Assembly (NCBI GenBank): GCA_905479015.1
Contig: CAJQKV010000022.1
Coordinates: 1 to 64,000 of the forward strand
Direction: 5' to 3'
Origin: an uncultured Cyclobacteriaceae bacterium
GTDB lineage: Bacteria; Bacteroidota; Bacteroidia; Cytophagales; Cyclobacteriaceae
DNA: 64,000 bases
Part shown: positions 36,913-46,386 of the stretch, one piece after another
How positions within the stretch are numbered: the first letter of the stretch is position 1
Layout of the letters: the number at the start of each line of letters is the position of its first letter
Program-made: the position numbers and the translations under genes
The notes under the pieces: model-generated
What the model saw: only the letters and a program-made list of their open reading frames with translations
Database searches by the model: none
Told to the model about the DNA's origin: nothing

Positions 36913-38037
36913 AAGCATTAAAGCATATATCTGACCTGCCAGGTAACGCAGGTTGGATGCAGTTTGCTCCATGGCTAGCTCCGGGGAGAGTAATTTTTTA
37001 TTGATAGGAAAAATAGCATAAAAAAAGGATATTTTAGAATCATAATCATCTCCCAACTGACCGCAAAGACCAATACAGGCCACCTTTTGATCATGTGCCA
37101 ATTTTGCAATGACACCTGGACCCTTGCCATAACTTGTTTGACTATCGATTTTCCCCTCACAAGTCAAGACAAAATCTACATCCAGTAACTTTTCAGGTAT
37201 CTTGATCAATTCCATCAAAAATGACGCGCCGGGATGTAGGGTGACTTGTGTGTGACAAGCAGCCATAGCAGCCGGCACGCCACCGCTGGCTCCTCCTCCC
37301 ACCAGCTCAAAAATATTTTGATTTGAGGCAGCCGTTAACAAATTACCCCAATGTTGAATGATATTTTCAAATACCTGTATTTGATGCGGTTGAACCCCTT
37401 TTTGAGGGCCATAGATGCGGACCGCACCTTCATTTCCACAAAGTGCGTTTTCAACATCTACCAATACTTCGATGTTTACTTGATGTAGGTTTCTCCTGAG
37501 TCTATCAAAGTTGAGTGCAGCTACCAAACTAAGATCTGCTAATTGACGCACAGCTACCGCATGACCTGATTTATCTAGGAAATCAGTACCCAATGCTTTG
37601 AGGATGCCAAAGCCCCCATCTAGGGTTGCAGAACCTCCAACCGTTAAATAAATCGTTTGAGCACCCTTAGCTAGGGCTTCATTGATGAGCTCCCCTGTAC
37701 CAAAAGTATGGGCCTTGAAAGGATCTAGTTCGTTCGACTTCAAAAGTCTGATTCCACTTGCTTCTGCTAATTCTATGATCGCCGTCCGGGTTTCAAGATT
37801 GAAACCCCATTGGGCATGAATCTTTCTGCCTAAAGGATCAAGCACTGCGGAGCTCATGAGATCTGCTCCGAATGACTCAATCAATAATTTGAGCGAACCA
37901 TCCCCTCCATCGGCCATCGGAATCATTTCTACTTCGGCGTTCGGATCATAAGCGAGGATACCTTCTTTCATGGCTTGGCCAGCGGCTTCGGCACTTAACG
38001 CATTTTTAAAGGGATTAGGTACAATGAGTACTTTCAT
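36874..38037 (-). CDS. Glycerate kinase, type I (GarK/GlxK)
   Basis: 387 residues, the normal length. It phosphorylates D-glycerate to 2-phosphoglycerate (GarK/GlxK) with ATP. Landmarks are VPNPFKNALSAEAAGQAMKE, PMADGGDGSLKLL, LSVGGSATLDGG-type motif here as LTVGGSATLDGGFGILKALG, NALCGNEGAVRIYGPQKG, GGGASGGVPAAM, and EGKIDSQTSYGKGPGVIAKL. No glyoxylate or glucarate genes are nearby. A -7 match (TAGGTTTG, minus strand, 38055-38062) lies 17 bases upstream. Confidence 0.93.
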   Translation of the reverse strand: MKVLIVPNPFKNALSAEAAGQAMKEGILAYDPNAEVEMIPMADGGDGSLKLLIESFGADLMSSAVLDPLGRKIHAQWGFNLETRTAIIELAEASGIRLLKSNELDPFKAHTFGTGELINEALAKGAQTIYLTVGGSATLDGGFGILKALGTDFLDKSGHAVAVRQLADLSLVAALNFDRLRRNLHQVNIEVLVDVENALCGNEGAVRIYGPQKGVQPHQIQVFENIIQHWGNLLTAASNQNIFELVGGGASGGVPAAMAACHTQVTLHPGASFLMELIKIPEKLLDVDFVLTCEGKIDSQTSYGKGPGVIAKLAHDQKVACIGLCGQLGDDYDSKISFFYAIFPINKKLLSPELAMEQTASNLRYLAGQIYALMLLKPPEVGDEGIT

Positions 38038-38054
38038 AAAGTCTAGCGAATTTA

Positions 38055-38062
38055 CAAACCTA
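38055..38062 (-). promoter_or_regulatory. -7 element of glycerate kinase
   Basis: TAGGTTTG on the minus strand matches TAnnTTTG, 17 bases before the start codon. No clear TTTG at -33. Confidence 0.4.
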
Positions 38063-38165
38063 TTGCTATATTAAGCTGAATGAACAGCCACACAAAAAGT
38101 AACATTCAAAATAATTAAAAAAATAATACTATTTAATAAGCGGTTGAGAATGAATTATATCATTT

Positions 38166-38651
38166 CTAATCCCTAAAAGATACTCTCCTGATGAAAATAC
38201 CTGAATCCTCGGTGATTTCATTCCACTCTATTCCATTAAACTCAATGTGCACAATATCCGCAGGATCTAAATGTACTGCTTTAGTCGGACAAAGAAAATG
38301 CAATAACTGAGTGACTCCCGGATTATGAGCTACTATTAATACTTTTTTTAGGTTATTTGAAATCTGGCAAAGCTTCTCAACCATCACCCTTCTTGATGCT
38401 TGGTAATAACCTGTGTCAAAATAAATCCCATCTTTAATATTTAAGGCGGTACAAATATGTTGTGTGGTACTTTTAGTACGATGGGAACTACTGGCAAAAA
38501 TACCCTCTAGAGATAAATTGTTTTGTAAGAGCCAAGCCCCCATACGCTGACTTTGACGTAAACCCAGCGCTGAAAGTTTACGGTTAAAGTCATCCTTTGA
38601 TGAAGTGGTTAAGGCTGCTGCGTGACGTGCCAAGAATAAAGATCTTACCAT
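38166..38651 (-). CDS. SixA-like histidine phosphatase
   Basis: 161 residues, the SixA size class. The RH motif at R9-H10 (LARHAAAL) is followed by KLSALGLRQSQRMG, SSHRTKSTTQHI and VAHNPGVTQLLHFL with the second His. SixA removes phosphate from phosphohistidine on phosphotransfer proteins. The usual RHGxA triplet is RHAAA here. Substrate unknown. It is divergent from topA, which starts about 110 bases away. Confidence 0.88.
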   Translation of the reverse strand: MVRSLFLARHAAALTTSSKDDFNRKLSALGLRQSQRMGAWLLQNNLSLEGIFASSSHRTKSTTQHICTALNIKDGIYFDTGYYQASRRVMVEKLCQISNNLKKVLIVAHNPGVTQLLHFLCPTKAVHLDPADIVHIEFNGIEWNEITEDSGIFIRRVSFRD

Positions 38652-38714
38652 GAATCAAATTTGAATCTTTCTGCAATATATTACAAAGAAAAAAATGAGA
38701 ACTCAAAAGATGTG

Positions 38715-38744
38715 TTTGAATATTCAAAAAAATATTCATCTTTG
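38715..38744 (+). promoter_or_regulatory. Promoter of topA
   Basis: TTTG (38715-38718), 18 bases, then CATCTTTG (38737-38744), one mismatch from TAnnTTTG, 19 bases before the topA start. Confidence 0.5.
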
Positions 38745-38763
38745 AGGCTTAATTTGGAATAGA

Positions 38764-41094
38764 ATGGGAAAAAACCTTGTAATAGTAGAGTCACCGGCTA
38801 AAGCAAAAACAATCGAAGGGTATTTAGGGAAAGATTTTGAAGTAAAATCTTCCTATGGCCATATTAGAGACCTCCCAAAAGATAACCTTTCCATAGATGT
38901 TGAAAATAATTTCGAACCCACTTATGAGGTAACTGCAGATAAGAAAGATATTATTAAGGATTTATTGAAGTCCGTGAAAAAATCGGATATGGTCTACTTA
39001 GCTTCGGATGATGACCGCGAAGGAGAGGCCATATCTTGGCACTTAAGTAAAGCCCTTAACCTCAATGATCAAAACACGAGGCGAATTGTTTTTAGAGAAA
39101 TCACAAAAAATGCCATCAAAAATGCCATTGATAACCCAAGGGTAATCGATCAGAATTTAGTGGATGCCCAGCAAGCCCGAAGGGTACTTGACCGATTGGT
39201 AGGATATGAGTTATCACCCGTTCTATGGAAAAAAATTAAATATGGACTTTCAGCTGGACGGGTACAATCAGTCTCTGTTCGATTGGTCGTTGAGCGTGAA
39301 CGTGAAATCGATGATTTCTTGAGTACGTCTGCCTTCAAAATCACGGCATTATTTGATCTCAATGAGAGCAAAGTTTTAAAAGCCGAATTGCCCAAAAAAT
39401 TTAAAACGGAAGAAGAAGCTCAAAATTTTCTTGAGAAATGTAAATCTGCTGATTTCTCCATCATAGATCTGATCACTAAACCTGCAAAAAAATCACCCTC
39501 ACCTCCTTTTACTACCTCTACACTGCAACAAGAGGCTGCACGGAAATTGGGATTTCCAGTTTCTATGACCATGCAAGTCGCCCAAAAATTATATGAATCC
39601 GGTAAAATCTCCTATATGAGAACCGATTCATTGAATCTTTCTAATGACGCTACGGAAGGTGCTAAAAATATGATTTTAGACTCTTATGGCAAAGAGTTTA
39701 GTGAAACTAGAAAATTCAAAACTAAGAATCAAAGTGCCCAAGAAGCACATGAAGCGATCAGACCTACGGATTTCACCCAACAGAATGCTGGTGCGGATTC
39801 CGCAGGAAATCGATTATATGAGCTCATTTGGAAACGTGCCATCGCGTCCCAAATGTCCGATGCACGACTTGAGAAAACCACCGCTACGATTGGCATCTCA
39901 ACGACGGACGAAAAACTTTTTGCCTCGGGTGAAGTCATTAAATTTGAAGGCTTTTTGAAGGTTTATCTGGAGTCCAAAGATGAAGATGAGGATGACGATC
40001 AAAAGGACATGCTACCCCCCCTAAACGTGGGTCAGCAGTTGGACCTCCAAAGACTGGTAGGTAGAGAAGTTTTTGCGCGAGCCCAACCTAGATACTCGGA
40101 AGCCAGTTTAGTGAAGAAATTGGAAGAAATGGGCATTGGAAGACCTTCAACTTATGCACCTACCATTTCAACCATCATCAAAAGAAATTACATAGAGAAG
40201 GAAAATAGAGACGGTCGTGAAAGGTCTTATCGAGAATTGATCTTAACCAACCAAAAAATTCAAAGTGAAACCAAAATTGAGATCACTGGCGCCGAAAAAA
40301 ACAAGCTGTTCCCTACCAATACCGCATTGATTGTAAATGATTTTTTGGTAGAGCATTTCCCAACGGTTATTGATGTTAAGTTTACAGCCAAAGTCGAACA
40401 AGAATTTGATGACATCGCCAATGGGAAAACCAATTGGACTAAAATGATCAAGTCCTTTTACGCACCCTTCCATGCACGGGTAGAAGAATCTGATCAGCTC
40501 AAAAGATCTGATGTAAATAACAGAAACCGACTGATTGGTGAGGATCCTGTCACGGGTAAGCCCATCAGTGCCCGACTGGGAAAATTCGGTGCGTACGTCC
40601 AATTGGGTGATCTTGATGAAGAAGAAAAACCCCAATTTGCCAGCCTACGCAAAGGACAATTTCTAGACAAAATAACCCTTGAAGATGCCCTCGAACTCTT
40701 CAAATTGCCTCGAATCATAGGTGCATTCGAAGAAGCTGAAATTCAAGTCAACGTGGGTAGGTACGGACCTTATGTCAAGCATTCCGGCAAATTTATTTCC
40801 TTGAAGCCCGAACAAGATCCACTCACTATAGAGCAAGAGGCTGCCATTGTCTTGATCTTAGAAAAACGGGAAGAAGATGCCAACAAATACATCAAAACAT
40901 TTGATGAAGATGAAAACGTATTTGTCATTAATGGGAAATTTGGACCCTACATCAAATTTGGCAAAAAAAATGTGAAAATACCCAAAGAAAAGGCACCTGA
41001 ATCACTCACTTTTCAAGAATGCAAGGAACTGGCTGATGCGGCACCTGCCAAAAAAGGTAGGGGTCGAAAGCCTGCAGCCAAAAAGAAAAAATAG
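38764..41094 (+). CDS. topA: DNA topoisomerase I
   Basis: 776 residues. It relaxes negative supercoils through a covalent tyrosine intermediate. The TOPRIM domain is at 1-120 (LVIVESPAKAKTIEGYLG, DDDREGEAI), and the active-site Tyr is Y284 with R286 in ISYMRTDSLNLS. The C-terminal part has Topo_C repeats (KFGAYVQLGD, RYGPYVKHSGKFISL, NGKFGPYIKFGKKNVKIP) instead of Cys4 zinc fingers; there are no CxxC pairs. It ends in a basic tail KKGRGRKPAAKKKK. It is complete and probably monocistronic, with the rhodanese lipoprotein gene 65 bases downstream. Confidence 0.96.
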   Translation: MGKNLVIVESPAKAKTIEGYLGKDFEVKSSYGHIRDLPKDNLSIDVENNFEPTYEVTADKKDIIKDLLKSVKKSDMVYLASDDDREGEAISWHLSKALNLNDQNTRRIVFREITKNAIKNAIDNPRVIDQNLVDAQQARRVLDRLVGYELSPVLWKKIKYGLSAGRVQSVSVRLVVEREREIDDFLSTSAFKITALFDLNESKVLKAELPKKFKTEEEAQNFLEKCKSADFSIIDLITKPAKKSPSPPFTTSTLQQEAARKLGFPVSMTMQVAQKLYESGKISYMRTDSLNLSNDATEGAKNMILDSYGKEFSETRKFKTKNQSAQEAHEAIRPTDFTQQNAGADSAGNRLYELIWKRAIASQMSDARLEKTTATIGISTTDEKLFASGEVIKFEGFLKVYLESKDEDEDDDQKDMLPPLNVGQQLDLQRLVGREVFARAQPRYSEASLVKKLEEMGIGRPSTYAPTISTIIKRNYIEKENRDGRERSYRELILTNQKIQSETKIEITGAEKNKLFPTNTALIVNDFLVEHFPTVIDVKFTAKVEQEFDDIANGKTNWTKMIKSFYAPFHARVEESDQLKRSDVNNRNRLIGEDPVTGKPISARLGKFGAYVQLGDLDEEEKPQFASLRKGQFLDKITLEDALELFKLPRIIGAFEEAEIQVNVGRYGPYVKHSGKFISLKPEQDPLTIEQEAAIVLILEKREEDANKYIKTFDEDENVFVINGKFGPYIKFGKKNVKIPKEKAPESLTFQECKELADAAPAKKGRGRKPAAKKKK

Positions 41095-41159
41095 GTAAAA
41101 TTCCCTCTATTTGTCTTTTTGTCATCAAAAATGATTATTTTGATGATAAAAAGATTCTT

Positions 41160-41567
41160 ATGAAAGTTTTACGAAATGTAAACTTCTTACTTATATTGCT
41201 TTTCAGTCTGAGTTGTACCACACCTGAACAACAGCAACCTACCATTGAGCGCGTGGATGTTGACACTTTTGAAGCCAAATTAAATACCCTCGATAATGCG
41301 TTCCTGATAGACGTCAGAACGCCTGGTGAATATAAAAGTGGACACATCGATGGTGCCAAAAATATTGATTTCAATCAAACTGATAACATGAAAATGGCCT
41401 TCGAAAAACTTGATCATAACCAGCCTATGCTGATTTATTGTGCGGCAGGTGGAAGAAGCAATAAAACTCGTGTCTTGATGGCAGAAATGGGCTTTACGCA
41501 AGTCTATGAATTGTCCAGTGGCATGGGCGGTTGGGAGGCTGCAGGCAAGCCCATCTCACTCAAATAA
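41160..41567 (+). CDS. Rhodanese-like lipoprotein
   Basis: 135 residues. Lipobox FSLSC-T (C19), then one rhodanese domain: FLIDVRTPGEYKSGHIDGAK, and the active-site loop YCAAGGRSN with C94, followed by GMGGWEAAGKPI. It would carry a persulfide on C94 at the periplasmic face. Partner and substrate unknown. Confidence 0.9.
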   Translation: MKVLRNVNFLLILLFSLSCTTPEQQQPTIERVDVDTFEAKLNTLDNAFLIDVRTPGEYKSGHIDGAKNIDFNQTDNMKMAFEKLDHNQPMLIYCAAGGRSNKTRVLMAEMGFTQVYELSSGMGGWEAAGKPISLK

Positions 41568-41856
41568 GTGGACATCATTAATTTTTTATTGACTTCGGCA
41601 GTTCAATAAAAGTGCCTTTCAAGCTTCTCACTAAATACCTGATTGAGGTAAGTGATGAGTTGATCCCGACGAGAAAATCTTTGTCTTTTTTTAATCGGAT
41701 CAACGTTATTTTTAACTCTTGGATAACAAGGCCTAAATAGGACCCATTTGTACGCTCAAGCTTGATTTGATTCCTAGGCTGGGGAGATATAGGCCTTCTA
41801 ACGGTGATCCTTAAGCCCTCTATTGGAACTAAATCAAATACTGATTCTCTTTATTA
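41568..41856. other. Spacer with no gene
   Basis: The 289-base convergent gap between the rhodanese gene and dnaN. Only a weak seven-base inverted repeat (AGGCCTA at 41729 and TAGGCCT at 41790) was seen; no terminator with a T run. Confidence 0.45.
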
Positions 41857-42981
41857 TCAAACGTAATTATTCAACATGACAGGCATCACGAGCATTAAAA
41901 TATCCTCATTTTCGTTTTTGTTTGAAGGTTCAATCAGCCCTGCTCTATTGGGCGCACTCAGTTTAAATGTAAGCTGATCAGAAGATATATTGCCCAACAT
42001 TTCAATTAAAAATTTGGCATTAAACCCTATTTCGATGTCATCACCATCATGTTCGCAAACCAAACGCTCGTTGGCCTCATTGGAAAAATCTAAATCTTCT
42101 GAAGAAATCATCAATTCACTTCCTGTGATTTTCAGCCTTACTTGATGGGTCGTTTTATTGGCATAAATAGCGATTCGTTTCAACGAACTCAATAATTCTG
42201 CTTTTCCTATGGTGATGTTGTTCTCATTGTCAGCGGGAATCACATTTTCATAGTCTGGATAGCGCTCATCAATGAGTCGACAAATCATTTTAATCCTATT
42301 GAAGTCAAAAAATGCATTGGACGTATTGAATTCCATCGCTACATTGGTAACTTCTGAAGGAAGTGTCGCCTTTAATAAAGTCAAGGCTTTGCGTGGAATA
42401 ATCATACTGTGTGACATATCACTGACGATATCTACCCGGCGGTATCTGATCAAACGATGTGAATCCGTAGCCACAAAGGTTGCATTGGTTTCATCTAGTT
42501 TAAGAAAAACACCCGTCATAGAAGGCCTGAGCTCATCATTGCTCGTCGCATAAATAGTATTGCTGATGGCCGTACCCAACACATCGGAAGAAATATTAAC
42601 AGAATAGCCATCTGACACCGTAGGTACCCGAGGGAAGTCTGTGGCGTTTTCACCCGACAATTTGTAACGTCCATTATCCGAGCTGATCTCAATACTATAG
42701 CTACTTTCTTCTATCGTAAAATTTACGGGTTGCTCAGGTAGATTTCGAAGCGTCTCCAATAAGATTTTTGCAGGTATCGCAATACTCCCATCTTCTTTTG
42801 CCTCAACCTCCAACTCGGTCATCATAGATGTTTGAAGATCTGACGCGGTGATGGTCAAGGTACCTCCTGCGATTTCAAAAAGAAAATTTTCCAAAATTGG
42901 AACTACTGGATTGGTAGTAATCACACCATTAATGGCATTGAGCTGCTTGAGCAAATAGGAAGAATTAACTATGAATTTCAT
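41857..42981 (-). CDS. dnaN: DNA polymerase III beta subunit (sliding clamp)
   Basis: 374 residues, normal for the clamp, which encircles DNA and tethers polymerase III. Three clamp domains are visible. The N-terminus is MKFIVNSSYLLKQLNAINGV; internal landmarks are EISSDNGRYKLSGENATDFP, FVATDSHRLIRYRR and IDERYPDYENVIP; the C-terminus LMLVMPVMLNNYV is the conserved MPM(L/R) end. dnaA is not adjacent, so this is not by itself evidence of a replication origin. It lies downstream of the gld cluster's end, on the same strand but with its own promoter. Confidence 0.97.
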   Translation of the reverse strand: MKFIVNSSYLLKQLNAINGVITTNPVVPILENFLFEIAGGTLTITASDLQTSMMTELEVEAKEDGSIAIPAKILLETLRNLPEQPVNFTIEESSYSIEISSDNGRYKLSGENATDFPRVPTVSDGYSVNISSDVLGTAISNTIYATSNDELRPSMTGVFLKLDETNATFVATDSHRLIRYRRVDIVSDMSHSMIIPRKALTLLKATLPSEVTNVAMEFNTSNAFFDFNRIKMICRLIDERYPDYENVIPADNENNITIGKAELLSSLKRIAIYANKTTHQVRLKITGSELMISSEDLDFSNEANERLVCEHDGDDIEIGFNAKFLIEMLGNISSDQLTFKLSAPNRAGLIEPSNKNENEDILMLVMPVMLNNYV

Positions 42982-43015
42982 TTATATTGCTTGTTGTAGT
43001 ACTAGAATTTTAACT

Positions 43016-43044
43016 CAAATTTATACACATTTATTGACATCAAA
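43016..43044 (-). promoter_or_regulatory. Promoter of dnaN
   Basis: On the minus strand, TTTTG (to 43041) and TAAATTTG (43016-43023), an exact -7. The 17-base spacer is shorter than the usual 19-20. It is 34 bases before the dnaN start and just after the stop of the DUF4340 gene. Confidence 0.5.
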
Positions 43045-43058
43045 ATCATTTTACCCAT

Positions 43059-43985
43059 TTAGAACGCAAAGTCAGGCCTAGATTTAAAATAAGGGAGGAT
43101 TCTTTTTGATTCAAAAACCATCAATTCATCATCCTGATCCATAATAAGTCGGATGTTTTGGCCGGGCAATTCTGGGAAAATTCGGATTTCTATGGGTAAT
43201 TTATATTTAATGTCCGAAAGTGAAATAATCACTTCTGGTGTTGTTTGAGACAGGCTATCATAGTCCGGTGAAAATCCAGCACTGATGCGTTCATTTGCCT
43301 GCATGTATTCAAATTGATTCAAATAAGCCACAACGGCACTCGAATCTATTTGAGTTAAGCCATCCACCTCGTAAAACGTCTCTTTAAAACGAATCAACAA
43401 ATTTTTATCTGATTTTTCAGGATAAATAACTTCCATTTTTTGAATGGTCCGCCAATTGCCATTAAAGACCAATCGATCCCTCCATTGATCACGCTTAAGT
43501 TCATAAATACTGGCTAGAAAATCCTGATAACCTGGAATATCTACTTGATAAACTTCTTGATTTTCAATGAAGTAAGTTTTGGTTTTATTTGCATTTCCCA
43601 CCACCGAATAAGACCGCTCGTACCCATCAACCGTTAGTGTTACTGAAGTACCCATTTCCTCATTTCTCTTCAATAGTTGATCTTTTTCATTTCCCGTCAA
43701 CGCCCGCGAGACTTTAACTCTTTTGGAAACCGTAAAAAGCATTTTTCGTAAATTGGGATCGGACGGAAATTTATTATTTATTTTCCACCCCTCTTGACGA
43801 GAAAAATAATGATCCAATATTTTAGAGTGAAATTGAAATTTTTCTATCTGTGTCGTATCTCTGATCATGAACAAATCGGGATCAAAGCTGAGACTGACCA
43901 AAGCAGGTTTTAAATTAAACAACCACAGGTTTAAAATAATCAGAAGCAGGGATATACCCAGCAATACGATGTTTCTGATCTTCAT
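43059..43985 (-). CDS. DUF4340-type membrane-anchored protein
   Basis: 308 residues with one N-terminal membrane segment (about 5-25) and a periplasmic part containing DUF4340-like features: FQFHSKILDHYFSRQEGWKI, NANKTKTYFIENQEVYQVD, and YELKRDQWRDRLVF. DUF4340 proteins occur next to GldG-like genes and probably work with that ABC complex. It overlaps the gldG stop by four bases, the last gene of the cluster. Confidence 0.78.
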   Translation of the reverse strand: MKIRNIVLLGISLLLIILNLWLFNLKPALVSLSFDPDLFMIRDTTQIEKFQFHSKILDHYFSRQEGWKINNKFPSDPNLRKMLFTVSKRVKVSRALTGNEKDQLLKRNEEMGTSVTLTVDGYERSYSVVGNANKTKTYFIENQEVYQVDIPGYQDFLASIYELKRDQWRDRLVFNGNWRTIQKMEVIYPEKSDKNLLIRFKETFYEVDGLTQIDSSAVVAYLNQFEYMQANERISAGFSPDYDSLSQTTPEVIISLSDIKYKLPIEIRIFPELPGQNIRLIMDQDDELMVFESKRILPYFKSRPDFAF

Positions 43986-45661
43986 ATCTTCGAAAATCTT
44001 TTACGCCTCAAAATATGAATAGCCATCCCCAGTACAAATAAAACCACCAAGGGTCCCAATGTATTCAGCCAACGCCAATAAGTACCTTCTTGAATAAGGG
44101 CCGTTTTGTTAAGGGGGCGGATCTTGACTTGTTTATTTCTGGATAGCATCAGTCCATAGTCATCTAACATGTAATCCAACGCATTGTACAAAAAAGCTTC
44201 GTTGGCGTAGGCCTTTTCTGTATAGGCATCCTTGCCCATGGGCAGGGGGTTTTTATTTTCTAGTGAATAATCATTTCTAACAAAATCTCCATCTGAAATA
44301 ATCATGATTTTAGCTGGATCTCCTTTTTCCTTCCTAAGATTTTGATCTGTCCCACGCGGGGCAAACCTATTGGCATATAAGGAAGTGAATGACCCCTCCA
44401 ATAAATAACCCAATACTTTGGAGCCTGAAGTGAAAAACTCAGGTCGTAACTTATCTTGGAGGTCATTGTAACTTACTTGAACCGGCGGCGAAAATACTTT
44501 TGTGTTTTCACTGGTCATGAACAAGGGTGTTTTTCGGATACCCTCCGCCTTTACAGTATCTAATGTGGCCGCTCCTCTAAACCAAGTCGCATCTAGATTT
44601 TTGACCGTTACGTGTTTTCCATAGTTGGTAATGATGGGCGAATAAGGCCAAGGTAACATTTCGATCCGTGGCTGCTCCCCCACCGATCCTGTATAAACCG
44701 GCGTATAACCACAGTTCACATCAGCAACGTAATTCCCATTGATCCGTACCCCATATCGGAAAAATAAATCTTGCAAATTGGTCTCAATAGGAAAGGCCAA
44801 GGTGCCCGAACCACTGGCTTGACTCATATCTACCGACAACGCATCTATGAATACCAATAAATTACCTCCATTCATGACATATTGATCCAGGTAATATTTC
44901 TCAACTTCACCAAACGCACGAACGGGCTTGGTAATAATAATCACATCGTATCCCGTCAATAAACTCTTCCTGCTAGGCAAGTCTATTCTAAACAAATCAT
45001 ATTTGGACAGAATCGCATTGGTCATCCCTGCTAGGTCCGTCGTATCGGGTTCCCCATGTCCTGTAATCAATCCTATTTTTCTTTGATTACTCGACTGGAT
45101 TTGTTTGATCCCCGCGGACAATTCATACTCAACACCCTCGATAGATTGATTGAGCATATCTTCAATGGATAAGGTAGTATTCCCTTTAAGAAGTGGGATG
45201 CCCAATTCCCGACCTTGATAAGTAATCAATGCCCCTGGAAATATGAGTTTCTCTGTCTTTTGCCCATTTTTTGTATAAGATACATTTGATGGCTGAATAC
45301 CCTTATTCATCAGAATTCGGTAATATTCATTTCTCGCTTTCGTTCCTACGGCCAAAGCTGGATCTGAAAAGCGAAACTGAATACGATCCCCTCCATAATA
45401 AGCAAACTGTTCTAAGGTCTCTCTTACGGCCACTTTTAACCTTCTGAAATTGGCCGGCAGTTCGCCTTCCAAAAAAACCTCAATGTCAATGGCCTCGGTC
45501 AATTGCTCTAAACCATTGATCGTGGAAGGGTGCAGGGTGTATCTTTTTTCTTCTGTCAAATCCCAGCGAAAATGGTATCTATGGGCCAGCTGATTGGCCA
45601 AAAATACGGCGCATACACCTACAAAAAATACAAGAAATTGATAAAGGCTTCTGCTGTTCAT
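43982..45661 (-). CDS. gldG: GldG, gliding-associated ABC transporter substrate-binding-like subunit
   Basis: 559 residues with an N-terminal membrane segment (about 7-24), a large periplasmic part with TLHPSTINGLEQLTEAIDIE, a GATase-like domain (KIGLITGHGEPDT, YDVIIITKPV, GGNLLVFIDALSVDM) and a C-terminal membrane segment (LGPLVVLFVLGMAIHILRR). This is the GldG/intraflagellar-transport-like family. With GldA and GldF it forms the Gld ABC complex known from gliding Flavobacterium. It begins one base inside the gldF end. Confidence 0.9.
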   Translation of the reverse strand: MNSRSLYQFLVFFVGVCAVFLANQLAHRYHFRWDLTEEKRYTLHPSTINGLEQLTEAIDIEVFLEGELPANFRRLKVAVRETLEQFAYYGGDRIQFRFSDPALAVGTKARNEYYRILMNKGIQPSNVSYTKNGQKTEKLIFPGALITYQGRELGIPLLKGNTTLSIEDMLNQSIEGVEYELSAGIKQIQSSNQRKIGLITGHGEPDTTDLAGMTNAILSKYDLFRIDLPSRKSLLTGYDVIIITKPVRAFGEVEKYYLDQYVMNGGNLLVFIDALSVDMSQASGSGTLAFPIETNLQDLFFRYGVRINGNYVADVNCGYTPVYTGSVGEQPRIEMLPWPYSPIITNYGKHVTVKNLDATWFRGAATLDTVKAEGIRKTPLFMTSENTKVFSPPVQVSYNDLQDKLRPEFFTSGSKVLGYLLEGSFTSLYANRFAPRGTDQNLRKEKGDPAKIMIISDGDFVRNDYSLENKNPLPMGKDAYTEKAYANEAFLYNALDYMLDDYGLMLSRNKQVKIRPLNKTALIQEGTYWRWLNTLGPLVVLFVLGMAIHILRRKRFSKI

Positions 45662-46386
45662 TATTTTCGTGCCTCGAGTGAATAATGGGTGGCTAAAAGC
45701 ATGATTATAATAAATCCCACAAAGTAAGTGAGGTTCAAAAGATCGATAACACCCTTGCTCATGGCGTTATAATGAAACATGATACCAAAATATTCAATAT
45801 AATACGCCCATGAAACCCAAAGGTCGATACGTGCTAAGGTTGTGAATCCCTCGTAACTGATAAAACAAAGCAGGGCGCCTACTACAAATGATACAATTTG
45901 ATTTTCTGTAATTGAAGAACTAAAAATACCAATAGAGGCAAAAACAGATCCTAAAAAAAATAAGCCAAAATAAGCCCCTACAATACCTGAAGTATCCAAA
46001 TTTCCAGGTGGGTTTCCCAATTGATAAATGGAATAATAATAAACCAAAGTAGGGAGTAGAGAGAAAAATACCAATAAACTTGCGGCCAAAAATTTACCCA
46101 ACACAATCGCTCGTGAGGTCAAAGGCAAGGTATACAGCAACTCTATGGTACCGCTTCGTTTTTCTTCGGCGAATGATTTCATGGTAATGGCCGGAATTAA
46201 AAACATAAATAAATAAGGCCCTATGCTAAACAAAGGTTCCATACTGGCATAGCCATATTCCAACAAACTGGTTTCCGGCAATACCCATAAAACGATACTC
46301 ACTCCGATCAAAAATACTCCAATGACCAAATAAGCGATGATCGAATATAAAAACTCATTAATTTCTTTCATCATCACGGCAATCAT
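45661..46386 (-). CDS. gldF: GldF, gliding-associated ABC transporter permease
   Basis: 241 residues with six membrane segments. Between the first two is the SMEPLFSIGPYLFMFLIPAI and MKSFAEEKRSGTIELLYTLP element typical of ABC-2 permeases of the GldF group. Its start overlaps the gldA stop by four bases. Confidence 0.92.
   Translation of the reverse strand: MIAVMMKEINEFLYSIIAYLVIGVFLIGVSIVLWVLPETSLLEYGYASMEPLFSIGPYLFMFLIPAITMKSFAEEKRSGTIELLYTLPLTSRAIVLGKFLAASLLVFFSLLPTLVYYYSIYQLGNPPGNLDTSGIVGAYFGLFFLGSVFASIGIFSSSITENQIVSFVVGALLCFISYEGFTTLARIDLWVSWAYYIEYFGIMFHYNAMSKGVIDLLNLTYFVGFIIIMLLATHYSLEARK

Noticed and set aside
40243-40635. 130-codon frame opposite topA
   Set aside because: Shadow of topA in the Topo_C region; no motif or signal.
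41729-41796. Seven-base inverted repeat AGGCCTA/TAGGCCT in the rhodanese-dnaN spacer
   Set aside because: Short arms 54 bases apart, expected by chance; no T run.
41857-42981. Replication origin next to dnaN
   Set aside because: No dnaA, no DnaA-box cluster and no AT-rich repeat array were seen around dnaN.
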